Assembly: GCA_900546485.1 (NCBI GenBank)
Contig: URDK01000070.1
Span: 1 to 15,133, forward strand
DNA length: 15,133 bases
Reading direction: 5' to 3'
Origin: an uncultured Eubacteriales bacterium
GTDB taxonomy: Bacteria; Bacillota; Clostridia; Oscillospirales; Oscillospiraceae
Below, one piece after another: positions 7,345 through 14,733 of the stretch (position 1 is the first letter of the stretch; each line of letters starts with the position of its first letter). Made by a program: the position numbers and the translations under genes. The notes under the pieces were generated by a model that saw only the letters and a list, made by a program, of their open reading frames with translations, did not search any database and was not told the DNA's origin.

Positions 7345-10113
7345 TCACTCGTTGCGGCCGCAGCAGTCCTTGTATTTCATGGGCAGGCCGTTGGGCCTGA
7401 GCTTGCGGCAGGGGTCGTTGCGGCCAGGCTTCTTTATCTTCTTCACCGGCTGCTTCTTCTGCGGCGCGTCGCCGCCGACGTTGGCCGCGGCGTTTTTGGA
7501 GACGCTCTTGCGCTCGAGCTTCTCCTCCTTGCGGACGCGGACCACAAAGAGCCGGCGCACCGTCTCCTCGCGTATGCCGCGTATCATGGCCTCAAACATC
7601 TCAAAGCCCTCGTTCTTGTAGGCGTCGATGGGCTTGGTGTTGCCGTAGCCGCGCAGGCCGATGCCCTGCCTGAGGTCGGTCATCGCGTCGAGGTGCTCCA
7701 TCCAGTATTCGTCCACGACGCGGAGCATGACCACGCGCTCGAGCTCGCGCATGACCGGCTGGCCGTTCGGCATGAGGCCGAGCTCGGCCTCCTTTGCGTC
7801 GTAGAAGGCCAGCGCCTTTTCGAGCACCATGTCGGTGAGCTTGGCCGCCGTGAGGCCGGGGAGCTCCTCGGGTGCTATCTTGATGTCGCCCGGGCGCAGG
7901 AACAGCTTGCCGAAGGGCGCGAGCGCCTCGTTCACCGCGGCGAGGTCGGGGTTCTTCTCGGCGCCGAGGCCATCCGCCACCGTGGAGGAGACGAACTCCT
8001 CTATCATCTTGCGGATGGAACCCTGGAGGTCCTCGCCGTCGAGCACCTTGCGGCGCTCGTCGTAGATGACGTTGCGCTGTACGTTCATGACGTCGTCGTA
8101 TTCGAGGACGTTCTTTCGGGTCTGGAAGTTGCGGCTTTCGACGGTCTTCTGCGCCTGCTCTATGGCGCCGGAGAGCATTTTCTGGTCGAGCGGCGTGTCC
8201 TCGTCCATGCCGAGGGTCTCCATCATGCCCATGACGCGCTCGGAGCCGAAGAGGCGCATGATGTCGTCCGTCATGGCGATGTAGAAGCGGCTCTCGCCCG
8301 GGTCGCCCTGACGTCCGGCGCGGCCTCGCAGCTGGTTGTCTATACGCCGCGACTCGTGCCGCTCCGTGCCGAGGATGAAGAGACCGCCGACGGCGCGGAC
8401 CTTCTCAGCTTCCGCGTCGGTCACCTTCTTGTGCTCGGCGAGGCGCTCTGCGTACATCGCGCGGGCGCGGAGTATCTCCTCGTCGTCCGTCTCGGCGTAG
8501 CCGGTGGCCTCGGCGATGACCTCCTCGGCGAAGCCCGCCTTCTTGAGGTCGGTCTTGGCGAGGTACTCGGCATTGCCGCCGAGCATGATGTCCGTGCCGC
8601 GGCCGGCCATGTTCGTCGCGATGGTCACCGCGCCGAGCTTGCCCGCCTGAGCGACGATCTCCGCCTCGCGCTCATGCTGCTTGGCGTTGAGCACGTTGTG
8701 CGGTATGCCCTGCTTCTTGAGCAGGGAGGAGAGGTACTCGCTCTTCTCGATCGATATCGTGCCCACCAGCACCGGCTGGCCCTTGGCGTGACACTCGATT
8801 ATCTGCTGGATGATGGCCTTGTCCTTGCCCGCCTCGTTCTTGTACACCACATCGGGCCAGTCCTTGCGGATGACGGGCTTGTTGGTGGGTATCTCGATGA
8901 TGTCGAGCTCGTAGATGGCGGTGAATTCCTCCTCCTCGGTGAGGGCCGTGCCGGTCATGCCGGAGAGCTTGCCGTAGAGGCGGAAGTAGTTCTGGAAGGT
9001 GATGGTCGCGAGGGTCTTGTTCTCGCGCTGCACGTCGACGTGCTCCTTGGCCTCAATGGCCTGGTGCAGGCCCTCGGAGTAGCGGCGGCCGAGCATGAGT
9101 CGGCCGGTGAACTCGTCGACGATGATGACCTCGCCGTCCTTGACGACGTAGTCGATGTCGCGCTTCATGACGCCGTGGGCCTTGAGGGCCTGGTTGATGT
9201 GGTGCGCGAGGGTGGAGTTTTCGAGGTCGGAGAGGTTCTCGAGGTTGAAGTAGCGCTCGGCCTTTTCGGTGCCGCGGGCGGTGAGGGTGGCGGTGCGGGC
9301 CTTCTCGTCGACCACGTAGTCGGCGTCGAGGTTTTCGTCCTCCTCGGCCTTCTCGTCCACGGAGGCGACGACGACCTTCTTCATCGTGCGCACGAGGTCG
9401 TCGGCCTTGCGGTAGAGGTCGGTGGATTCGTCGCCCTGGCCGGAGATGATGAGCGGGGTGCGCGCCTCGTCTATGAGGATGGAGTCCACCTCGTCGACGA
9501 TGGCGAAGGCGTGGCCGCGCTGGACCATCTGCTGCTTGTAGATGGCCATGTTGTCGCGCAGGTAGTCGAAGCCCATCTCGTTGTTGGTGCCGTAGGTGAT
9601 GTCGGCGGCGTAGGCGGCGCGGCGCTGCTCGGCGGTGAGGCCGTGGACTATGAGGCCGACGCTAAGGCCGAGGAAGCGGTGGACCTTGCCCATCCACTCG
9701 CTGTCGCGCTTGGCGAGGTAGTCGTTGACGGTGACGATGTGGACGCCCTCGCCGGCGATGGCGTTGAGGTAGGCGGGGAGGACGGCGACGAGGGTCTTGC
9801 CCTCGCCGGTCTTCATCTCGGCGATGCGGCCCTGGTGGAGCACTATGCCGCCGATGAGCTGGACGCGGAAGGGCTTCATGCCCAACACGCGCCATGCGGC
9901 CTCGCGCACGACGGCGAAGGCCTCGGGGAGCATGCTGTCGAGGTCCTCGCCGGCCTGGTAGCGGGCCTTGAATTCGTCGGTCTTGGCGCGCAGCTCCTCA
10001 TCGGAGAGCGCCTGCATCTTAGGCTCGAGGGCCTCGATCTTATCCGCTATCGGATAGATACGCTTCAGCTCGTGGTCACTGTGCGAGCCGAAGAGCTTCT
10101 GTAAGAATCCCAT
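7345..10113 (-). CDS. secA: Preprotein translocase ATPase SecA
   Basis: This 922-residue protein is the motor of the general secretory pathway, driving unfolded preproteins through SecYEG. The Walker A motif is MKTGEGKT (100-107), the DEAD-box-like Walker B is VDEVDSILIDEARTP (206-220), and NMAGRGTDI and the RGRAGRQGDPG region of motif VI are present in the second ATPase domain. The length is within the normal range. The extreme C-terminus is atypical: the usual CxCx8CC/H zinc motif is replaced by one cysteine (C902), 14 intervening residues and then C917-C918, so the second zinc ligand is missing. The ATG at 10113 has AAAGGCAG about 10 nt upstream and a promoter at 10163-10191. It heads the six-gene minus-strand run. 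Confidence 0.97.
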   Translation of the reverse strand: MGFLQKLFGSHSDHELKRIYPIADKIEALEPKMQALSDEELRAKTDEFKARYQAGEDLDSMLPEAFAVVREAAWRVLGMKPFRVQLIGGIVLHQGRIAEMKTGEGKTLVAVLPAYLNAIAGEGVHIVTVNDYLAKRDSEWMGKVHRFLGLSVGLIVHGLTAEQRRAAYAADITYGTNNEMGFDYLRDNMAIYKQQMVQRGHAFAIVDEVDSILIDEARTPLIISGQGDESTDLYRKADDLVRTMKKVVVASVDEKAEEDENLDADYVVDEKARTATLTARGTEKAERYFNLENLSDLENSTLAHHINQALKAHGVMKRDIDYVVKDGEVIIVDEFTGRLMLGRRYSEGLHQAIEAKEHVDVQRENKTLATITFQNYFRLYGKLSGMTGTALTEEEEFTAIYELDIIEIPTNKPVIRKDWPDVVYKNEAGKDKAIIQQIIECHAKGQPVLVGTISIEKSEYLSSLLKKQGIPHNVLNAKQHEREAEIVAQAGKLGAVTIATNMAGRGTDIMLGGNAEYLAKTDLKKAGFAEEVIAEATGYAETDDEEILRARAMYAERLAEHKKVTDAEAEKVRAVGGLFILGTERHESRRIDNQLRGRAGRQGDPGESRFYIAMTDDIMRLFGSERVMGMMETLGMDEDTPLDQKMLSGAIEQAQKTVESRNFQTRKNVLEYDDVMNVQRNVIYDERRKVLDGEDLQGSIRKMIEEFVSSTVADGLGAEKNPDLAAVNEALAPFGKLFLRPGDIKIAPEELPGLTAAKLTDMVLEKALAFYDAKEAELGLMPNGQPVMRELERVVMLRVVDEYWMEHLDAMTDLRQGIGLRGYGNTKPIDAYKNEGFEMFEAMIRGIREETVRRLFVVRVRKEEKLERKSVSKNAAANVGGDAPQKKQPVKKIKKPGRNDPCRKLRPNGLPMKYKDCCGRNE

Positions 10114-10162
10114 AATAATATCTGCCTTTCGATATCTGCAAAATGTTCCGGGTCAACCACGT

Positions 10163-10191
10163 ACTATAACATATAATTATGAACATTTAAA
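10163..10191 (-). promoter_or_regulatory. Promoter for secA operon
   Basis: On the minus strand the extended -10 TGT-TATAGT (10171-10163) lies 17 bp downstream of a weak -35, TTTAAA (10191-10186), in a markedly AT-rich stretch. The predicted leader is about 45 nt. The rest of the 289-base divergent intergenic region holds the opposite promoter and a weak GC-rich hairpin, and I see no riboswitch or RNA gene in it. Confidence 0.6.
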
Positions 10192-10323
10192 GAATAAAGA
10201 CATTTCTTTCGAAAATATCTCATTTTCTGGTTGTGGACTTGCAGTTTAGATTTTACCACAGCCCGCCACTCCCCGCAAGCATCCCTGCCGCTCCGCGCAG
10301 CGAAGGGCACGGCAAAAATCTGA

Positions 10324-10352
10324 TTGAAGCCGGGGAGAGTTTGATGTATGAT
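10324..10352 (+). promoter_or_regulatory. Promoter for the DUF1846-MFS-IorA-like-Smr operon
   Basis: TTGAAG (10324-10329) and TATGAT (10347-10352) are separated by exactly 17 bp. Transcription would begin near 10359, only about 5 nt before the GTG at 10364. This is one reason for rejecting that GTG as the start and preferring the ATG at 10403. Confidence 0.65.
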
Positions 10353-10402
10353 AGGGGATAGTTGTGAAAAAGAAAAACAGGGGATCGGGAGTGAGCATAA
10401 CC

Positions 10403-11893
10403 ATGCACAAAATCGGTTTTGACAACGACAAATACCTCCGCCTTCAGTCGGAGAAGATACGCGAGCGCATCGCCCGCTTCGGGGGCAAGCTGTACCTCGA
10501 ATTCGGCGGCAAGCTCTTCGACGACTACCACGCTTCGCGCGTTCTGCCCGGCTTCGAGCCCGACAGCAAGGTGCGGATGCTCATGGAAATGAAGGACGAG
10601 GCCGAGATAATCATCGTAATCTCCGCCGACGACATAGAGCGCAGCAAGCGCCGCGGCGACCTCGGCATCACCTATGATGACGACCTGCTCCGCCTCATCG
10701 ACGCCTTCAAGGCCATCGGCCTCTACGTCGGAAGCGTATCGATAACCCACTTCCGCGGCCAGCAGGCCGCCGAGCAGTTCAAAAAGCGGCTCGAGGCCAT
10801 GGAGGTCCGCGTCTATCTCCAGCACTGGATACCCGACTACCCCTCAAACCTCTCCTTCATCGTCTCCGACGAGGGCTTCGGCAAGAACGACTACATAGAG
10901 ACCTCCCGCCGCCTCGTCGTGGTCACCGCTCCCGGCCCCGGCAGCGGCAAGATGGCCACCTGCCTCTCCCAGCTCTACCACGAGCACAAGCGCGGCGTAA
11001 AGGCCGGATATGCCAAGTTCGAGACCTTCCCGGTCTGGAACCTGCCCCTCAAGCACCCCGTGAACCTCGCCTACGAGGCCGCCACCGCCGACCTCGACGA
11101 CGTCAACATGATAGACCCCTTCCACCTCGAGGCCTACGGCGAGACCACCGTCAACTACAACCGCGACGTGGAGATATTCCCGGTCCTTAACGCCATGTTC
11201 GAGCGCATCTACGGCGAGAGCCCCTACAAGAGCCCCACGGACATGGGCGTCAACATGGCGGGCTTCTGCATCACCGACGACGAGGCCTGCCGCCGCGCCT
11301 CGGAGCAGGAGATAGTCCGCCGCTATTACCAGAGCCTCTGCTCCCTGCGCCAGGGCCTCTCCGAGCAGGAGGAGGTATTCAAGCTCGAGATGCTGCTCAA
11401 CCAGATAGGCGTCAAGCCCACCGACCGCGCCGTAGTCCCCGCCGCCCTCGAGCGCGCGGAGGAGACCGGAGCCCCCGCCGTGGCCATGGAGCTGCCCGAC
11501 GGCACCATCGTCACCGGCAAGACCTCCTCGCTGCTCGGCGCCTCCTCGGCCTGCCTCCTGAACGCGCTCAAGCGCCTCGGCGGCATCCCAGACGACGTGC
11601 TGCTCATCTCCCCGGCCATCATCGAGCCCATACAGCACCTCAAGGTGGAGCACATGGGCAACCACAACCCGCGCCTCCACACCGACGAGGTGCTCATCGC
11701 ACTCTCCATCTGCGCCGTCACCGACCCCAACGCCGAAAAGGCTATGGACCAGCTCGCCTCCCTCGCGGGCTGCGAGGTGCACGCCACCGTCATCCTCTCC
11801 CGCGTGGACGAGAACGTGTTCCAGCACCTCGGCATGAACCTCACCTGCGAGCCCAAGTACCAGACCAAAAAACTCTATCACGGGAAGAAATGA
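10403..11893 (+). CDS. DUF1846 (UPF0371) family protein
   Basis: This 496-residue protein belongs to the DUF1846/UPF0371 family, found mainly in Firmicutes and other anaerobes and without an established reaction. Family hallmarks are the start HKIGFDNDKYLRLQSEKI, KLYLEFGGKLFDDYHASRVL (29-48), DDIERSKRRGDLGITYD (76-92), and a phosphate-loop-like VVVTAPGPGSGKMATCLSQ (172-190) in which GPGSGK could bind a nucleotide or phosphate. The length fits the family. The ATG at 10403 is chosen because homologues begin with MxKIGFD; a GGGAG 11 nt upstream is a slightly long-spaced ribosome site. It is the first gene of a tightly packed plus-strand operon; the next ATG starts 1 nt after its stop. It is a cytoplasmic protein with no signal peptide. 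Function is unknown. Confidence 0.9.
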   Translation: MHKIGFDNDKYLRLQSEKIRERIARFGGKLYLEFGGKLFDDYHASRVLPGFEPDSKVRMLMEMKDEAEIIIVISADDIERSKRRGDLGITYDDDLLRLIDAFKAIGLYVGSVSITHFRGQQAAEQFKKRLEAMEVRVYLQHWIPDYPSNLSFIVSDEGFGKNDYIETSRRLVVVTAPGPGSGKMATCLSQLYHEHKRGVKAGYAKFETFPVWNLPLKHPVNLAYEAATADLDDVNMIDPFHLEAYGETTVNYNRDVEIFPVLNAMFERIYGESPYKSPTDMGVNMAGFCITDDEACRRASEQEIVRRYYQSLCSLRQGLSEQEEVFKLEMLLNQIGVKPTDRAVVPAALERAEETGAPAVAMELPDGTIVTGKTSSLLGASSACLLNALKRLGGIPDDVLLISPAIIEPIQHLKVEHMGNHNPRLHTDEVLIALSICAVTDPNAEKAMDQLASLAGCEVHATVILSRVDENVFQHLGMNLTCEPKYQTKKLYHGKK

Positions 11894-11894
11894 C

Positions 11895-13115
11895 ATGACG
11901 CCAAAGCCCCGCCTCTGGACCCGCGACTTCACCATCATCACCCTCGGCACCGTAGTCTCCATGCTCGGCAACGCCGTTTCCGGCTTTGCCATCAGCCTGC
12001 TGGTGCTCGACTATACCGGCAGCGTGTTCCTCTACACGCTCTACATGGTGGTCTACAACCTGCCCAAGGTGGTCATGCCCCTCGTCGCCGGGCCATACCT
12101 CGACACCTACTCGAGAAAGCGCGCCATATATACGCTCGACTTCATCTCCGCAGGGCTCTACCTCGGCATCTTCCTGCTGCTGAGGGCCGATCTTTTCAGC
12201 TACGGGCCCTTCCTCGCCCTCTGCTTCCTCATCGGCTGCATAGACAGCACCTATGAGGTCGCCTATGAGAGCCTCTATCCCACGCTCATCCCTGAAGGCT
12301 GCTTCTCCAAGGCGTACTCGATATCCAGCCTCATCTACCCCTTTGCCGTCATCATGGTGCCCGTGGCCTCCTTCGTGTACGAGAGCGTCGGTCTCGAGCC
12401 GCTCTTTGCCTTCAACGCCGCCACATTCTTCGTCGCGGCCTGCTTCGAGACCCGCATCAAGGGCGGGGACAGCCACGTCCGCAGCGAGCACGGCAGCATG
12501 CTCCGCGAGTTCCGCGAGGGCGTCGCCTATCTCAAAAGCGAGCCGGGGCTGATGGTAATAACCGTCTACTTCTTCTTTTCCATGCTCGTCGGCAGCGGCG
12601 CGAGCGCGCTCTGGCTGCCCTTCTTCCGCAGCGTGCCCTCGCTGGGGCTCGATACCTACGTCTTTGTCATGGCCGCGAACGTCCTCGGCCGCCTCGCCGG
12701 CGGCATAGTGCACTACCGTGTACACTACAAGCCGCAGCACAAGTTCGCCATAGCGCTCACGGTCTATGCCTCCATCTGCTTCCTCGAGGGCGGCTTCGTG
12801 TTCGTGCCTCGGGACCTCATGCTCGTGATGTGCTTCGTCTCGGGCTTCCTCGCCGTCAACTCGTACAATATCCGCATCTCCGCGACGCAGAGCTATGTGC
12901 CCGACGCCTGCCGCGCCCGTTTCAACGGCGTGTTCCTCATGTTCACCACCCTCGGCAGCGTCATAGGCCAGCTCATCGCCGGGGCGCTGGGCGAGCTTCT
13001 GCCCATCCGCTCCGTCATCGCCGGGCTGCAGGTGATAAGCCTCATCAGCGTGGCCGCCATAATGTGGCGCGGCCGGAGATTCGTAAAGCCCATATATAAC
13101 CGGGAGGTGCTGTGA
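11895..13115 (+). CDS. Major facilitator superfamily transporter
   Basis: This 406-residue integral membrane protein has about 10-12 predicted membrane helices and a central hydrophilic loop near 185-215 (TRIKGGDSHVRSEHGSMLRE), the usual layout of a 12-helix MFS carrier. The loop after helix 2 contains GPYLDTYSRKRAIY (66-79), a recognisable form of the MFS motif A (GxLaDrxGrkr). The overall pattern resembles MFS_3-type efflux permeases, but the substrate cannot be deduced. Its ATG follows the DUF1846 stop by 1 nt (TGACATG), with GGGAAG just upstream, and its own stop overlaps the next start (TGATG). Such coupling suggests that it moves a compound made or handled by the neighbouring proteins. 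Confidence 0.85.
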   Translation: MTPKPRLWTRDFTIITLGTVVSMLGNAVSGFAISLLVLDYTGSVFLYTLYMVVYNLPKVVMPLVAGPYLDTYSRKRAIYTLDFISAGLYLGIFLLLRADLFSYGPFLALCFLIGCIDSTYEVAYESLYPTLIPEGCFSKAYSISSLIYPFAVIMVPVASFVYESVGLEPLFAFNAATFFVAACFETRIKGGDSHVRSEHGSMLREFREGVAYLKSEPGLMVITVYFFFSMLVGSGASALWLPFFRSVPSLGLDTYVFVMAANVLGRLAGGIVHYRVHYKPQHKFAIALTVYASICFLEGGFVFVPRDLMLVMCFVSGFLAVNSYNIRISATQSYVPDACRARFNGVFLMFTTLGSVIGQLIAGALGELLPIRSVIAGLQVISLISVAAIMWRGRRFVKPIYNREVL

Positions 13116-14155
13116 TGAGCCTCGAAACCGCTCTCAAAAGCGCATATGCCGCCGGGTGCCGGCTGGTCTTCACCTCGGACACGGAGTTCTCCGCGCCCGA
13201 GGGACTGCGTGTGCTCAAGTGCGCCGAGGCGCACACCGCCGTGTACGCCGCCCTCGGCGCCTCGCTTGCCGGGGCGCGTGCCCTCGTGGTGCTCGGCGCA
13301 GCGGCGGAGCTGCCCGCGAGCCGCGTCACGGGCGGCGTCGCCGTGCTCATGCCGGAAGCGGGGGAGAGCTTTGCAAGCCTGCGCGAGGCCTTTGCCGCCT
13401 CGGAGGCCGGGGACAGGATAGTCGCCCTCGACCCGGAGGCCGATTATGCCGCCGAGCCCGACGCGCCGGAGGCGCGCAAATACCGCAAGCAGCCCGAGCG
13501 CTTCGTCGCTGACTGTGCGCGGGAGGAGATGTGCCCCGGCTGCCCGTACAGGGGCGTCTATTACGCCGCGGCCAAGCTCTGGCTGCGCACGATAGGCGAC
13601 GGCGGCTGCTCGCTGCTCGGCGGAAAGCGGCCCTTCCTGGCGCTGGACGCCGCCTGGGGCAGGGGTACCGCCGCCGCGGCGCTCGCGGGCTTCACCGCCG
13701 CGCTGCCCGAGTCTGTACGCGATACCGCCGCCGTCACCGGCTCCGCGGAACTCACGGAGGACGCTCTGCGCCTGCTGGCCGAAACGGGCGGCACCCTCGT
13801 GATCGTGGACGAGAAAAAGGGCGGGGGAGACCCCGCCGAGCTCTGCCGCCGCTGCGGTATCGAGCCCCTGGAGCTCGAGGCAAACGACGTAAACGGCATC
13901 GAAGCCGCGCTCAGGGCTGAGAGCAGCGGCGCGCGGGCCATAATAGTCCGCGGCGAGTGTGCGCTGCTCCACCGTGGCGGCGCTGGCCGGACGTATGAGA
14001 CGGACGCGAACCGCTGCCGCCGCTGCGGCGCCTGCGGACGGCTAGGCTGCCCGGCGATAAGCGGGCGCAGCCCGGTCATCGACGCGGCCAAATGCGCGGG
14101 CTGCGGCATGTGCGCCGCGGTGTGCAAGTGCTCCGCGATACGCGAGAGGGCGTGA
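13115..14155 (+). CDS. Degenerate IorA-like (indolepyruvate ferredoxin oxidoreductase alpha) iron-sulfur protein
   Basis: This 346-residue protein is related to the alpha subunit of indolepyruvate:ferredoxin oxidoreductase but is far shorter than the usual 580-620 residues. A shrunken N-terminal part (1-110) resembles the pyrimidine-binding domain, including E38 in AEAHTAVYAALGASLAGARA. CPGCPYRGVYYA (140-151) and GDGGCSLLGG (161-170) match IorA. However, the Mg-thiamine-diphosphate motif normally reading GDSTFxHxGI is replaced by TGSAELTEDA, and the following ILDN-type segment reads IVDEKKGGG. The C-terminus keeps two ferredoxin cluster motifs: C301, C304, C307, C312 and C327, C330, C333, C337. 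The ATG at 13115 has GGGAGG 7 nt upstream and overlaps the MFS stop. No iorB is visible. It may be an electron carrier or a repurposed, non-catalytic paralogue. Confidence 0.72.
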   Translation: MSLETALKSAYAAGCRLVFTSDTEFSAPEGLRVLKCAEAHTAVYAALGASLAGARALVVLGAAAELPASRVTGGVAVLMPEAGESFASLREAFAASEAGDRIVALDPEADYAAEPDAPEARKYRKQPERFVADCAREEMCPGCPYRGVYYAAAKLWLRTIGDGGCSLLGGKRPFLALDAAWGRGTAAAALAGFTAALPESVRDTAAVTGSAELTEDALRLLAETGGTLVIVDEKKGGGDPAELCRRCGIEPLELEANDVNGIEAALRAESSGARAIIVRGECALLHRGGAGRTYETDANRCRRCGACGRLGCPAISGRSPVIDAAKCAGCGMCAAVCKCSAIRERA

Positions 14156-14156
14156 C

Positions 14157-14501
14157 ATGGGCTATCTCAAGGAGGTCAATATAAAATACGACATGCCGAC
14201 AGCCGACCTCGCCGTGCGCCGCGCGACCTATGCCATCGAGAACGGCCGGACGCTGGGGGCCTCGGCGGTGAAGCTCATCCACGGCTACGGCTCGAGCGGC
14301 AAGGGCGGGAAGATACGCGTCGAGGTCCGCGCCTATCTCGAGCGGCAGAAGGCGCGCGGGAAGATACGCGACTACATCCCGGGCGAGCGCTTTTCTATAT
14401 TTGACGAGTCGACGCGGCGCGCCTTTGCCCTCTGCGACGAGCTCCGCCGCGACCACGACCTCGAGTGCGCGAACAACGGCGTGACGATAGTCGTGCTGTG
14501 A
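14157..14501 (+). CDS. Small Smr-domain-like protein
   Basis: This 114-residue cytoplasmic protein resembles the Smr domain found at the C-terminus of MutS2 and in stand-alone nucleases. VKLIHGYGSSGKGGKIRVEV (38-57) matches the core HGxG motif (H42, G43, G45) and its following basic helix, and NNGVTIVVL at the C-terminus fits the last strand. The upstream LDLHG motif of catalytic Smr proteins is missing (VNIKYDMPTADLAVR instead), and about 25 extra residues (about 75-103) separate the core helix from the last strand. The start follows the IorA-like stop by 1 nt (TGACATG), with GAGAGG 7 nt before the ATG. No hairpin terminator is seen after it. Nucleic-acid binding is plausible; nuclease activity is doubtful. 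Confidence 0.75.
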   Translation: MGYLKEVNIKYDMPTADLAVRRATYAIENGRTLGASAVKLIHGYGSSGKGGKIRVEVRAYLERQKARGKIRDYIPGERFSIFDESTRRAFALCDELRRDHDLECANNGVTIVVL

Positions 14502-14514
14502 CGGAATAAAAACG

Positions 14515-14543
14515 TTGACATCGGGCGCAAGGAATGGTAACAT
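14515..14543 (+). promoter_or_regulatory. Promoter for the tRNA cluster
   Basis: A perfect TTGACA (14515-14520) and TAACAT (14538-14543) are 17 bp apart. Transcription would start about 4 nt before the first base of tRNA-Gly. No other promoter is evident between the three tRNAs, so they are probably one transcript. Confidence 0.8.
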
Positions 14544-14553
14544 ATTCAGGCAC

Positions 14554-14627
14554 GCGGGCGTAGTTCAATGGTAGAACACCAGCCTTCCAAGCTGGATACG
14601 TGGGTTCGATTCCCATCACCCGCTCCA
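14554..14627 (+). tRNA. tRNA-Gly (TCC)
   Basis: This 74-nt tRNA has an encoded CCA. The anticodon stem CCAGC/GCTGG encloses the loop CTTCCAA, giving anticodon TCC. The D-arm AGTTCAATGGTAGAAC and the T-arm GTGGG-TTCGATT-CCCAT are typical. The acceptor stem GCGGGCG/CACCCGC has one mismatch, C6 against A67, where related glycine tRNAs have T6-A67. Confidence 0.95.
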
Positions 14628-14630
14628 AAA

Positions 14631-14707
14631 GCGCCTTTAACTCAGCTGGATAGAGTAACTGCCTTCTAAGCAGTAAGCCACTGGTTCGAATCCAGTAAGG
14701 CGCGCCA
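14631..14707 (+). tRNA. tRNA-Arg (TCT)
   Basis: This 77-nt tRNA has an encoded CCA and a fully paired acceptor stem (GCGCCTT/AAGGCGC). The anticodon stem ACTGC/GCAGT encloses the loop CTTCTAA, giving anticodon TCT, which reads AGA and AGG. The T-arm is ACTGG-TTCGAAT-CCAGT. It lies 3 nt after tRNA-Gly. Confidence 0.95.
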
Positions 14708-14710
14708 AAA

Positions 14711-14725
14711 GTCCCGCAGAGGGAC
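14711..14725 (+). other. Short hairpin between tRNA-Arg and tRNA-His
   Basis: The arms GTCCC and GGGAC pair perfectly around the 5-nt loop GCAGA. No T-run follows, so it is not a terminator. It may serve as a processing spacer in the tRNA precursor. Confidence 0.4.
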
Positions 14726-14733
14726 GCATATAT

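Noticed and set aside
7322..7348. GTG at 7348 as the pgeF start
   Set aside because: ATG 7321 has a well-spaced AAGGGAG and matches the family length.
7693..10104. 803-codon open frame antisense to secA
   Set aside because: It is in codon register with secA and stays open because secA avoids TTA, CTA and TCA codons. The product is a low-complexity Val/Leu/Ala/Glu/Asp/Gly-rich sequence with no motif.
10283..10307. GC-rich hairpin in the secA/DUF1846 intergenic region (CCCT/AGGG and CGCT/AGCG)
   Set aside because: Short, interrupted arms with no gene ending nearby; not convincing as terminator or riboswitch.
10364..10402. GTG at 10364 as the start of the DUF1846 protein
   Set aside because: It would lie about 5 nt after the predicted transcription start and adds 13 residues not typical of the family; ATG 10403 matches the family start.
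12893..13972. 359-codon minus-strand frame over the MFS and IorA-like genes
   Set aside because: It crosses two sense genes that have good start sites and recognisable motifs; the product is compositionally biased.
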